Positions 26,763 to 40,100 of a stretch of 64,000 nt of DNA are shown in pieces; position 1 is the first letter of the stretch, and every line of letters begins with the position of its first letter. Position numbers and translations under genes: made by a program. Under the pieces are notes generated by a model. The model saw only the letters and a program-made list of their open reading frames with translations, made no database searches and was not told the origin of the DNA. This DNA comes from Edolisoma coerulescens (Eukaryota; Chordata; Aves; Passeriformes; Campephagidae), in assembly GCA_013397115.1 (NCBI GenBank), contig VWZW01002569.1, positions 775,803-839,802 on the forward strand, in the 5' to 3' direction.

Positions 26763-29700
26763 GCTATGACGCATGAGTTTTTTCCCTAGATAAAGGCAGG
26801 GGGAAGGGGCTAGTGCTGTCATGCTTGCTGGGAACTGTGAGCAAAGCAGGTGACTGTGCCCAGCTCTGCTCTGGCAGGTGCTAACTGTGAATAACAAAGA
26901 AGGTCTGTGTTCCAAACTGAGAATCCCTTACAAATGAATAAGAGAACACCTGATGTGATCACATGAATGTGAGCTTTTCAGGCAGAATCAATACCTTCCA
27001 TTACATCACCTCATATTGTTGGGAAAAGTCAAATTTTTGGTGGATGCAAACTTTCCCTGAGGTCACTATAGTTAGCATCCAGGTTAGAGGCCAGGTGGGA
27101 GATCATGGGCAATGAAAAGCAACTCCCTTTTCACCCACACACATGTCCTTTGGATTACTCTATTATAAAGAGATAATTGCAAAATATTGAACAAAATATT
27201 TCATTTATAAACTATTTTATAAGGTACCATGAATGCAAATGGAACAAAATAATAAGGTTGTTTCTCTACACCTCCTGAAAATATTCATGTATTGATCACA
27301 TAGACAGCTTTTTAACCTTCTTTATCCAGTGGTGTGTTTGATTAGCACCCTGCTATTTTTAAGATGCATTCTGGAACTGATTTGGAAGTAAAATTATTTT
27401 ACAAATGAAAGTAGCAGGATATATTTACTTACTCTCAGCAGACTTTTATCCACAAATTCCTCCACACAGGTAGCAAAACCCTAAGTGCTTTGGGTACAAC
27501 CACCTGCAGGGTGGTTAAATTTGCCCTTATAATCAGGCAGAACATGTACCCTTCACCTGAACTTTGCAGGGAATGAATCCTTCACCGGTCTCTGCACACT
27601 AAAAGCAGGAAAAAGAACATATTTTGCTGTCAGAGATGAAAACTTCTGGTGAGAAGGTGGCTTTTGCTCTTTTATTCCAGAAAAAAAGTAAGTAAATGAA
27701 AACAAAACAAAGAGCACACATTTTCCTCCCTGAACTTACCGACAGAAAATCCCTGTCTATCAACCCATCACCAGAAGAAGACAAGTTTCTTTGGATTCAG
27801 CTGAAGAAGCAAATTAATTATCTGTTTACTTGTCAACAAATAAAGTCCTCAAGATCTATGCCTGAACTTAGAGTAAAAGGCACATCTTTATTTAAAGACA
27901 CTTTAATATATATTTGGGCTTTTGAAAGTAATTATTTTTCTCCCTCTTGCAAGCATATATACACACAGACATTTAATTAACATACAGACTGGGGATTTAA
28001 TATCAAATGGTCACAGGAGATAAGAAAATAATGTAAACCATAAACAAAGTACTATACTTCCTTCCTAAAAAACAGCCTTTGGGCAAAAACAATCAACAGT
28101 TTAACTAGCAAAGGCAGATGCTAAAGGGTCACTATCTTCCCTCTTGCCATCATTTGTTGAATAGTTCTGTAGATATAAGGAGTGAGCTACTGAGCCAGAT
28201 CCTGCTGTTCAAGAAATATGTTTCACAGCCAGGTAATTGCTTTCCTCAGACTGTTGTCATAAAAGGAGGGGAAACACAGACAAAAAAGTAACAGTAATGT
28301 GGTTGTCTATTTCAAGAGGATCTGGTCAGAAAACACTTTGGGTAGCTTAGTTTCATTGCAAGTGTCTGTTACTACACGTTTTCTGCAATAAAAAAGTAAA
28401 CTTCCAAAATAAAATTCCAGCAGTGTTAGACCATAAGCAACACTCCAGATTATAATATACAATAAAGATCAATAATGCTGCTTGGAAATGAAAGAATGCT
28501 ATCAAAGAAAATCAAATTACTGGATATACATGTGTTTGAGAAAAATATCTGCATACTATACATACACAAATTTATGTAAGTCTTCACTTACTGGTTTTTT
28601 GGGTTGCTTTTTATTTTTTTTGACATTTTGCTCTACATCATTAGACACAGGGAATTCTTGTAATAATTCACCACAGAACACTGCAAAACATTTTCATAAG
28701 ACTCTGATGTTGATGTTAAAGACAAACTGGGGTAAGCACACAAAAAAAATTTCACTTCTTTGAAAGATATTCATAGAACAGGCTGTACTAACATCTTTTC
28801 TTCCACCATTCAGAAGTTCACTGAGGGGCAGCCTAATGAGTTGCAAAATGAGTTGCTAATGGTCATTGCATCCTATAGAACCCTATTTATAAGAATGCCA
28901 CACAATTTGAAGGTGGACTTTGAAGGAAAACAGACCTCCAACAGACTCCTCTGTTAGTAAAGAAACAAATGTGCAAGTTATTAATTTCGCAGAGATATAT
29001 TTTCACATTGGTGAACAATTTACCTAAACCATTATTTTAATCTCTAACACTGAATATGAGCACTGAATCTGCCTATCCATTTGATGTTCTTTAAAATTAT
29101 AGCTCAAGTCTTGTTCATGGAAAAATCAATTATTTAACGCTAGTGAAGAAAAAACTGGAATTTGTACCTTTTTGAAGAACAGAAATAATTTATACGTAAC
29201 AGATATTCAATGGCTGTTTCTAAATTATGAATTTATTTATGCAAGAACATGTCAAAAGAAGCAGTTCAGGCCTATTCTAGTCTATTTGTTGAAAAAAAAT
29301 GCATTTGTCTGGCTACAGCATGGTCAGATGGTCTTTCTCTGTCCAGAAGAACAGATGAACACTGACTTTATACACGAGTCATATTGTCACACTTCCATTT
29401 TTTATATTGTTTATGCAGAAAATTATTTCCTTATGAGTGTCATTTTAGCAAATTATGTACTATAATTTTCCCTCAGCACTACTTGCAGTTGTATCAAGTA
29501 AGTTAGAGCCTGACATTGCAGCAGGGTACCCAGGATAGAGCTCTATGTCTACTCTGTCTTCAGTGGCACAAGCATGAGGGCTTCAGAACAACATCTGGTC
29601 TTTTTATTGTATTTTTGGTATGTGCAGCTGGGAAAAAGCCAATTTCTTAAACAACAATTATTTAGATTTGAAAAAATAGTAAAGACCTCTTAGCAGCTTT

Positions 29701-32700
29701 TAGGTGCTGCAGATGTAAACGAAAGTGAAAATAGTAATGCAAATATCATACAAAATCAGTAATCCAGGAACTGGTCAAGGGCTTTACCATGCAGAGCATC
29801 TGTACATCTCCACACACTATAAATTTCTCCCACTGTTGGGTATCTTTTGAAAAATTGCCCAAGTACATATCTATAGACTCAGATCGGCAGTGCATTGAAA
29901 GAAGTAAAATAGATTCTTGTGTGATTTTGGAGACAGACATTCTAGACAGAAGCCAAACTTCTAGCTCTTCTTTTCAACTTCAGAGCAACTATTCCAATTT
30001 AAAATAGAAAAGAAATTGGCCTATTAAAGAAAAATATAGATAAAATCTGAAAAATGAAAAAAACCCCGCAACCCCTCTTTGCTCTAATTTAGAGATGGCT
30101 AAATCAATTTAAGCTAAAATTCATTTTTCAGTCTCTCACAGAATGAAATTCCTTTCTAACAATTTTGTTGCTACAATAAAGCCTTGACAAATTGGAACTT
30201 ACAGTGGAAGCTGTGATAGACCATTAACTATAGAGGATGCACCATAAAATAGCAGGGAAGCTGTCAGTGGGAATACAATTTTCAGGGGATTTACTTTTGT
30301 AGTTATATAAGAATATTAAATAAAAGTAATGTAATACAGGAAACCCTACTGCATTAATTTTATTTGACAAATTTTACTGTACCTGTTTTCCTTCAAAGCT
30401 CCTTTTCTCATTTCTTCATCAATATTCTTCTCAATAGATAAAAACTCTTCAAACATAGTGAGCTGGCTCATTATACAAGAATGAACCCAAAAGAAGCATG
30501 CTTAAATCTGTGAATTCAAAAAGCATCCTGGTCAATCCCCTGTGTCTTCTAAAGCTAGTGCTGTCTTGCTGCTGAGACATACCTAATGGGACATTGCCAG
30601 CAGGTGACTGGTGTTGGGAAGAACGCAGCAGGGGTGAAAATGGAAGTTACTTCCAAAACTCCATCAGCTTCTCTGAAGGGAAAAGGTAACTAACAGTTAC
30701 CTTTTTGCCCACTTTTGACTTCTTTATGGGTATAAACTCTATAAACTGTGCTGCTAAGGAGCTGTGACTTTCCAGTCATTCTCTGATTCAAAACTAATAC
30801 ACTCCCTGGAGTGAGTTGGGGTTATGTTTATGTTGTGTTTTCTTTCTTATTTGTTTTTGTGCAGGCATAGACCTGAACTAAAACACAAGGCAGACATAAT
30901 CACACACATGGACTGCATGAAGCAGACTATCTGTTCCAAATTAAAGCACAAAGCAAATCATAAAGAAATTAAGTTAAATTAGAGAAATTGATAACTTGGT
31001 CTCTTGTTAAATTTTGTCTTCTCAGCTTCACATTTTTGCAGCTTGTGGGTGGAAGAAAAAAAAATGGATTGGAATTGAAAGCATACCTGAGTCATCACAG
31101 ATTTCTAGAGGAAATGAGCTTGCAGGTAAGAAAAGCTGTTAGGTCTGTCTGGTAAAGGATGGTATCTGTAGGAGGCTGAACCCAGGCACCAGGAAGAAAC
31201 TTGGGTTCTAGTCAAAACAGATGCAAAGTCCCAAATGGTGAGGTGTGCTCTCAACTGAATTCTGCCCACCAAAAGCACAGTTATCATGTACCTATCCAAA
31301 GTCCTAAACTCGACAGCCAAATTTTAAGTACAGGACTATTTAACAGCTTTGAAGCCTAAATGGGCTTGGAGCAATTTTGCTAATTTAAGCAGTTTTTTTC
31401 TTTTCTGCATCTAATTTACTTTATGTCTTAATCAGTAGCCAACTTTCTTCTATGTAAAAGGACTGGAAAAACTATAATTCAAAATGTGGTGCCACCAGCT
31501 TTAATATATATGTATTTTATACATTACTCATTAATATGATTGATGGAAATCAATCTCTGAAATTCTATTATCTTGGTACTGTTCTCTCGCTAATTCCAAA
31601 TCAAAACTGAAAATTGCAGATGTCAGGGTAAAGCATCTCTTGGTCCATTGTCATGTTGGTGCAGAAATTTTGCCTTTCTCCTTGCATCGTAGTCTAGAAC
31701 TAACAGAGGGACTAAGAAATACTCATCTATAAAAAACCTACTTTTGGTGATTACGTCATAAGACTGCTTCCTGAATGAAGAGCAGTCTCGTTTCTGAAGA
31801 AAAGGGGTCATATGCCATAAAACTCTGGGCATTACTTTTGGGTTTAGAATTCCCTTTCCACAGACACACACTGCCCTTACATGCCAAAGATAAAGGTTTT
31901 GGTCATGCCTCAGTCAAACTTTCCTCTTGTCTGACACAAGAATTAACACACCAGAATTCAGGACTGTGCCTGGTGCTAGCTCTTGTCTACATCAACACAG
32001 TTAGCTTTATCCTTAGTTTCAGCTATCTGATTCATTAAACAGTCTTTTATCCCTTTTCATGTTTTGGGACAAGACCTGCTAGTAGCCTTTGCTTTCCGGG
32101 TCTTCACCAAGTAAACCTCTATCACTGTAGGTTATAATGCAGAATCTGACCCTTTGACATTTCATTTTCTTTCAACATAAAATGTGGAACAGGATGGACA
32201 CATTCCTCAACTCAACAGTACATGGAGGAATAAAGCATTTTGTACAGACTCAGTAAGTACAACTGCCTTCTATGATGAGGGAAAACATGTAATGGATTAG
32301 GCGGTGCTTATGCAGAGTAGAGGACTTCAGTCTTCTTAAGTATCCTGAATAAGGCCACTCTCGAGCCAAATAGAGAGAAAATTATAATTACATCCTGAAC
32401 ACTCCCAGTAATAAGCAAAACTCTTGTTTACAGACCAGTTCAGAAATGTAAAATAGTGACTTACTCATGAGACGCAGCTGGGTTTAAAATGAGTTATAAA
32501 TGTGATATTGCCAATTAGTCTTCCTAAGTAACAACATTTCTCCATTTCTTAATTCTCTGCCAAAGCAGTTGTAACGTGGACTACCTGTACGGAAGTAATG
32601 CATACATAATGATATGAGCTCTGCTATTGACTGGTCTAAAAATTGATTGCTTTTCTTTCTTTCTTTCTCTGCTTCATTTCTTTTGTTGGCTTGAACATCA

Positions 32701-35700
32701 TTCATATACAGATTTAACAAATGTTTATGACATACGGTTTTAAATGATAAATTACTTTGCCTAGATAATAAGATAAATGTGGCAATTGGGTTTTTTAAAG
32801 CTGACAAAACTAAATATTTTCCATGTTTCCATGAAAGAAATTGAAGAAAACCAATCAACAAAACAAATAAAATCACTGCAAGCATATTTTAATGAACTCA
32901 ATAATTACAATGGGTTGGATTTTGTTTGGGCTTTTTTTTTTCTTTCTGTGAGTCCTTGCATCTTGGATCTTGATGGATTCTGTATTACAGATTATGTTTA
33001 CAAGAAGTTTCAATGAAATTGAAAAAATCAGAATGAATAATCTTCTATTCAGGCATAATCTTGAGACAGAGAATGCCAAACAATGAGCAAATTCATTTAA
33101 TTATCGAATGAAGCAGTTCCCTTAAAAGAAAAAAAAATCCTGTTAATTTCCCTTTTATTTTCAGAAGCCATTACAAAATGTAGAGTCCTTTAATAAAGAT
33201 AATAATAATACAGTAATTACATAACTCAAACTTTGATTTAAGGAAATCTAACAACTTCTCATAATTTGAAAGTCGAATGAATAGACTTTCAAAGAATACA
33301 AATGGTTTAATATTTCTCTCCACTCTTCAGTTAATTCAGCCCAGCTTCTGCACACAGATAACCCTTGCTATCTTGACATTGCCATCTTGCCCAGTGCCTC
33401 ATGGTGGGACGGTTCCTTCCCGTTTTCATATACAACAAGGCTGCTTATGGCTGTAAATATCTCAGCCAGGTGTTATTCAGCTGAAAAAGATATCTCCATG
33501 GTATTTTTCCTGATGCCACATGGATACTTATCCATGCTGCTTTCATCTGTGACTAACTGCTTGCAACTTCAGCGAGGCACTGGAAGCAGCCTCGCTGGGA
33601 ACATTTGGTGTCCTGACTCATGGGTGCTGGAATGAGCGAATAGCAAAAAGCTGATACATCCGGAAGAGCCTGAGGCTGAATTCTGAAATTCAATTTCCAT
33701 TCCTTTGGACTACTAGAGAGCTAAATTAAGCGATGCAAAAATCACTAAAGACTCAAAAAAAGACATCTAGATTTTTTTTTTCCCAGAGTAATCTAAGTAG
33801 TCAAGAGAAGCTGTTAGCAGGAATACTCATAGAAAAGGACTGATAATGATATTTAGATTTTTTTTCACTTTTTTTTCCCCTATGCAGACTATAGAAAAGA
33901 GTAAGTTCATCCTAAAAGCGTTGAGATCTTTTTTGTCCATCTCTATTGCAGCAGAAATTTATCCCAGTACCATAAAATTGATGGGTAAGTATAGAGTAGC
34001 TACAATGAAATTAAAGTATTTTTCAACAAAGCATGAAATTTTCTCTATTTGAACAAAATCACATGCCTAAAGAGTACTTTATATTGGTTATCAAAGATGA
34101 GCTCAACCTTTTAAAAACAGGCTTCTTCTTAATAGTACAATAGAGGGGGAAAAAAACCCAAAAGTTCCCAGAGCCACACTTATCGCTTTGGAAATGTCAA
34201 CTTATGCAGCATATTGTAGCAGAAAACCACATTTGAAGAAAATACATTTTTAGGATTTTTAAGGATAAGTTATTTAGGTGTTCATTTGCTGTCCTCTCTG
34301 TTCTGATGTTTATATGTCCCTGATAAAAATATGGGATATGTATTATTCTTCTTTTATAGCTCCCTCTAAATATAGTCAAATTCTTATTTTATTTTAGCTT
34401 TATTCTCAAGTTTCCTGCTTTTTCCTTAACTTTTAGCCTATCATAATATCATCAATTCCAATGTTGTTGGACCTGAACTACACATATGCACAGGATAGAA
34501 GAATCCAACACCTTTTAAAAGAAGTCACACCAGGTTTGCCACTTCCTTCAGAGCCTGAAGTTAGGCTTTTGCCTCGCCTAATGAAATTAGCCAAACATTT
34601 CCTAATTCCAGTTTAATTGAATAGTTCTTGATCAAAATCTGTGTGACCCTATCATTCTGCCCCAGTAAATATTTCCCAGCAAGGTTTGTCTCTGGGAAAT
34701 ATTCTCTAAAAACAAAGCTTGAAATGAAGCCAGAATGATCTCATTTCAAATGATCTTTCAGATTTCAGCCACTAACTTTGGCTCCTAGCTACAGATTTGT
34801 TCACATTTTTCACTAACCTACAAATTATTTGATTCACACTTAAAGTTTATTCCATCTCCTGATTGAAGGCAAACAAAAATAAGAGCTTTTGAAGGTTCTA
34901 TTTGGCCATTTTCCTGGGAAGCAGATTTGTAGCACTAGCTAACCCATTTTTCAACAGCATGAATTCTCACTGCCCTGATTATTATGTGCTCATTTGCACT
35001 AATTCAAAGTCAGTGCACAAAGCTAACACAATCTAATTTGGTAACAATAACTATCCACCTATAAACTGAAACAAATTATTAGACAATGTTCAGCTGTGTA
35101 GAGAGTCAGACTTGGAAGTATCTTTCTAAAACAAATATTTTTAGTTATTTTAGAAAAATCTTTCTAAGATGAATTGCAAGGCTACCCCTGTCAAAACATG
35201 GTGTCTTGCATTCTCTGGGAAAAAAAAATTATCTCTCCGTGGCCCTGTTTTGCTCTGAAGATATAAACCCTAATATTCTTATTGATTGAAAATGAGGAAA
35301 ATCCCAGTCTAAATTAAATTCTATCTTTCTAATGTACTTCTATCTGAACGTAGTCAAAGTTCATCCAATGATATATAAAAACAATATCCTGGAAAAATGT
35401 GAGTAGCCAATAAAAGACATGAGCGATTATGTTCCCCAAACTGTTTGACACAAACAGCTTTTTAAAACCAGGCAAACTTCAATATCACAGCTTCACACAA
35501 GCAACTTGATGTGATTCCTCTTACCTACCTTCAATGGGACAATGTCCAAAGAAGTCAGACAGATTCTTAAAGTCAATAGTCTGTGTTGTATTTCCTCAGC
35601 AGCACCATGGATCCTTGTTAAGAAATGTTACTAGTGATACTCTGCTAGTACAGGCACTCCAGCTAATCTCAGATGCCACTGTCCTACACAGTAAGAAAAG

Positions 35701-36701
35701 TGATATTCTAAATGATACATGCTTATGCTATGTATAGCTTTCCTTTTTTAATGCCTACCCTCAGCCACAAATGCTGCTCCCGTGCAGTTGCCAGAGATTC
35801 AGTGTATTGTACTTCCTTTAACTAACTCCACCAAGCAAGCTGAAAGTGGAATGATCTGAAGTATTTGACTGCCAAACTTTCAATTATCATTATGGCTTAA
35901 AAAAAAGGCAGTGCTATTTCTAGTGCAGTTACAATGGCACGCCACCTGTGAATAGCTGGTTGGAACGCCACACCGACAAAGCCTCATTGGCTTGTATGAA
36001 CTAAATTTTCACACTCTAGCAATATCCTAAACTATTCAGACATGAAACTCACTTGTCCTTCACTGCTCTCTAAGGTACATCTGTGCACCAGCTATTTTTT
36101 CAAGCATTTTTTCAGACATTTTCTCAAGAATGTAAAACAATTAGGGTCACGTAGATACATACAGACAGATCTATTAACTGACAGCGTGCTCAGGTAAAAG
36201 TGATTATCATGATCTACACCATTTGGATGGGCCATTTCCATGATCATATTTCTCTGTCAGATTTATTTATTTCTACCAACAGAGCACCCATTACCACCAC
36301 TAGCGTCTGTCTACAGCAGTGAACATATTTGAAGTAAATCAAGAAGATGATGAGTATTTTACTGACATTTGATGGGTGGCGACGCTTTCGAAGTTCTAAC
36401 TCAGTGATACTTTAAATTCAGGATTCTGTCTCACAAAGACATATGCACTGTCTTGGTTTTTCTTTCCAGGAAGTACTCACTGTGCATAAAATTAAACACA
36501 TATCACAGCTCTAGTAGATCTCTCCAGCTGAACACTTATCAGGTTGATATATTTTACTCTAGTACAGGTCCATCTCTTCTTATGCTTCCCTTGGTTAACA
36601 TGATTTCCCCAGATTTCCTGAAAACGTTTCCCAGCAATAAAATCATGCAATTTCCCTGGCCAGTATCATCCACTGCCACTTCTTCAGTAGCTTTAGTTTG
36701 T

Positions 36702-37116
36702 CCTTAGGAGGAGTGGCTGAAGGAGCTGGGGTTGTTTAGCCAGAAAAAAAGGAGGCTCAGGGGAGATCTTATTGCTCTCCACAACGACCTGAAAGAAGGT
36801 TATAGACAGACAGGTGTCAGAGTCTTCTTCCAGGTAATGAGTAACAGGACAAGAGGGAATGGTCCCAAGTTGCACCAGGCGAGGTTCAGATTAGACACTA
36901 GGAAAAATTACTCCATGGAAAGATTTGTCAAGCTTTGGAACAGACTGCTCAGGGAAGTAGTGGAATCACCATCCCTAGAAGTTTTCAAAAAATACGTGTT
37001 TATGGCACCTGAGGGCATGGTTTAGTGGTGAACATGGTGGTAGTGCTGGGTTGATGATTGGAGCTGATGATCCTAGGAGGTCTTTTCCAACCTTAATTAT
37101 TCTATGATTCTATTAT
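36702..37116 (+). mobile_element. CR1 LINE, 3' ~415 bp
   Basis: It begins at GGAGGAGTGGCTGAAGGAGC and follows CR1 through the gctggggttgtttagccag, aggctcaggggagatcttat, agtaacaggacaagagggaa and agtggaatcaccatcccta segments. It continues through a ggcatggtttagtggtgaac-like segment and ends with ATTCTATGATTCTATTA. The terminal block with the 'catggtttagtggt' text differs from the copy at 23440-24040, which indicates a different CR1 subfamily. It lies antisense to NALF1. Confidence 0.95.
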
Positions 37117-40100
37117 ATCCAGTTGTCCACACACATATTTCCTAGACTGTGACAACATATTTAAGTCTTTTTGAAGCCCATTACTAACTCATAAAAAGTA
37201 CTTTTATAGATAAGAAGCTAAATTCCTTCACAAATCCCATGAGCTTAAATAGCAATATTATGGTGATTCTGAGCCTTAACTGCAGTTTTTGATATTGCTT
37301 CAAATATGTTTTGAAGTGTACCTGAAGTTTCCCTGAAATTGAATTATAAATTACATCACTCCTTCTGTCTTTTTATACTGCAGTCATATAATATCATGAT
37401 TTAGGGACAGAAAAAAAACAGTATAGACATTCTAGAGTGTATTAATTTATTTTTTTCATTTTTTTTTTTCTTTTTTAGATTGTAACTGACATAATGGGCT
37501 GGCATATCCTTTTCTAATCTGTTCACAAAACACATGCAACTTCCATTCTCAGCTCAAGGCCAACCAAAGCTAAAAGAAGGAAATAACATATCAGAAGTAC
37601 AATTGAAACCTGCAGGCCTTACATCTGCCCTATGTCAGTCCACCTGTCTCATGAAGTAGCATTACTGACAGCAAAGGGACCACAGGAGTTAAAAAAGAAG
37701 GAGCAATAGCATAGCAATTTCTGCCTTATTTCCCGGTCATATTTAGCCAACAGTAGATGGCCATCTGCTTTTGAGAAAACAGCAAACTGGAAATAAGGCA
37801 AACTTGAATTCAGGCTCCTGTTTGCATCTGAGAGTTCATCTTAAGGGGCTCTTAATATTATTGTTGACCAAGATACTAAACTGACACTTTATCAAATTAT
37901 ATTTTTTAAACTGCTGGAATTGTTAGATTTCAGAGTTAGTGAACAAGAAGCCATAAACATTCTTGTAACACAAGTTAATCATTTCATATGCTGTGTTCAT
38001 AGACTTCAAATAGCAGTATTTGTTTATGGTCGGTTCAGATTTAAGCTTATCTTCAAAACCAGACTATGGAATTCTCTTTTATTTATTTAATTCTTACACA
38101 GAAAACTTATTTGGAACATACTATTTCTGAACAATCTGCATTCTGCAATATTTTCCTAGAATCAGAAAAAAAATCCATGGCTAATGCTTTTTCTCTTCTG
38201 AACTCAAGTGCAGAGGTCCTGTTTCTGTTGAGAGCTCAGTGTATAAATAAAAGGATAACATTCAGACTTGGAGATTTAAGCATAGAATGTTCAAGTTTTT
38301 CTTCAGTTCTGATATCACTCGATGTTTCTATTCAAGGCTCACTCTAGCTTCCCTAAAATGTGAAGTCCATCCTTTGTGCTCTGTAGATCATTATAATATT
38401 TGATGCTGCTGTTACTAATTATTTCAATGAATTGTACAGTGTTGCTCTGAAAGTTTTATAATGCAAACTACTATTTTTCAGCTACTTTTTGTGTTTCTTC
38501 TTCCCTTTCTAAAAGTCCTATAACCACATCATGATGTTTAAAGTGTGCAATTTGCTTTATGTAGACAGAGGTTCACCTAGTTTAGTGTGAAATTTGCTTG
38601 ATATTGATAAAATTACTATAGCTAGTATAAAATTACATCTGACTTTCAAGCTGCATCTGGGAGATGTGAAGACTTATTGTAAATTATTTTCAGCCTCAAA
38701 ACAGATAAAGATGTTTTATATTTCTCATAGATTTCCTTCTTCGTTTTCCTTCTTGCTATCCTCCTTCTCCATCACACCTGACTAGGACAAGGAAGTACCT
38801 AGAAGTGCAATAGGAAAACCACTTGAATAAGCACATATAAATGTGCCAACATGGACGCAGACCTCTCTCTTGGTTCATTAGCCGTTTCCTTAGCCCTGCA
38901 ATACCACCCCTGTAAACCAACGCTAAGTGCTACAACCCAGTTTATGTTTTTAAAATAATTTCTCCTTTCTTTCCTCTTCTAGCATGTCAACTCTTTTTAT
39001 TCCTTATTCTTTTTCACTTGAAGTATGTAGCACAAGTGACCACTTTTGCAGTGGTCACTACTGTAATTCCCCATTATGCCACAATTATACCTAATTAAGT
39101 CTTCTACTTTCCTCTACCATATGCTGAACACCCATTTGATGGGACAAAAGATGATGTAAGGCTCAGTCACTGACAGATGCTTATTCACACAAAAGTCAGA
39201 TAGACAAATAGACAAATGTTAAAAAAATAGATTAGATAGAAAAACAGCAAATATTTTTTGTCTAATATTTAAAGAATAACACAGAAACTACCTGGAGAAA
39301 TCTTTTTTATAAATACTGCAACTGTGAGGTTTAGAATTTGAAATCTCTTGTCACCTCAGTATAATACAGACCAAATTCTTCTGCCTCTCGAAGAGCTCTG
39401 CACAGGTCTCAGCCTGATCTTCCTGATCCTTACATTTGTGCTGCTCATCAAGCATGTTTCTTATGTTTATCATTCATTCTCCTTAGCAACTAGGGTACAA
39501 GCAAAGGAAGGAAATCTAATATGGACATGTTCATTGAAGATTCCCTAAAAAAGACTAATGATTCGTAGTATCAACTGCATTGAAATAAGGCTAACTCTTG
39601 GCATTGCATTTTTCTTTCTGAGTGTCATGTCCTTAAGTCGTGCTCTTTAGAGGCAATTTGGAGATAATTCTCACAGCAGAAGGACAGAGGCAAGTACTCA
39701 TTCTCTTTGTTTCTGAGGACCACAAGAAAATAGAAACCTTACTGTAGCAAAAACAATCAAGTAAAAAAAATGTAGAAAATTTTCACAATCTTTTAATATT
39801 TTGGCTCACCTTGAGCTTTTGAGAGACACATTAATTTTTACTTCAGAAGGTTAGATAAACTGCTAGTCTCCATTCCTTTCTTGGTTTGGGTTTCAATCAG
39901 AATAGTTCCAAGAGTCATGGATACAGTCATGGAAAGAGATGTATGGAGAATGAAAATAAAAATATCAAGTCCAGGACTCAACAAAGCTAGAATAAAGCCA
40001 ATAAAATAAGGTCATATGATCCCCAGGATTACTTTTAAGGATAACCTTAAGGAACTTTAAGTTAATCATATTACAGTTGCCTGGGTAAGAAAGGGTGTGT

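Larger units (their letters stand above)
24041..36701. other. Unannotated intron, longest repeat-poor stretch
   Basis: About 12.7 kb with only short simple repeats ((CA)7 at 25269, (CAAA)n at 26707, a CTTT run near 32655). Scattered open frames of 60-133 codons look random. Long repeat-poor intron in a neuronal channel-accessory gene could hold conserved enhancers, but this cannot be judged from one sequence. Confidence 0.6.

Noticed and set aside
32484..32885. 133-codon minus-strand open frame with a hydrophobic start
   Set aside because: The start resembles a signal peptide, but the remainder has no recognised domain, lies in AT-rich DNA and has no splice or promoter context. It is likely chance.
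36693..37025. Open frames of 60-97 codons
   Set aside because: They fall inside the CR1 copy at 36702-37116.
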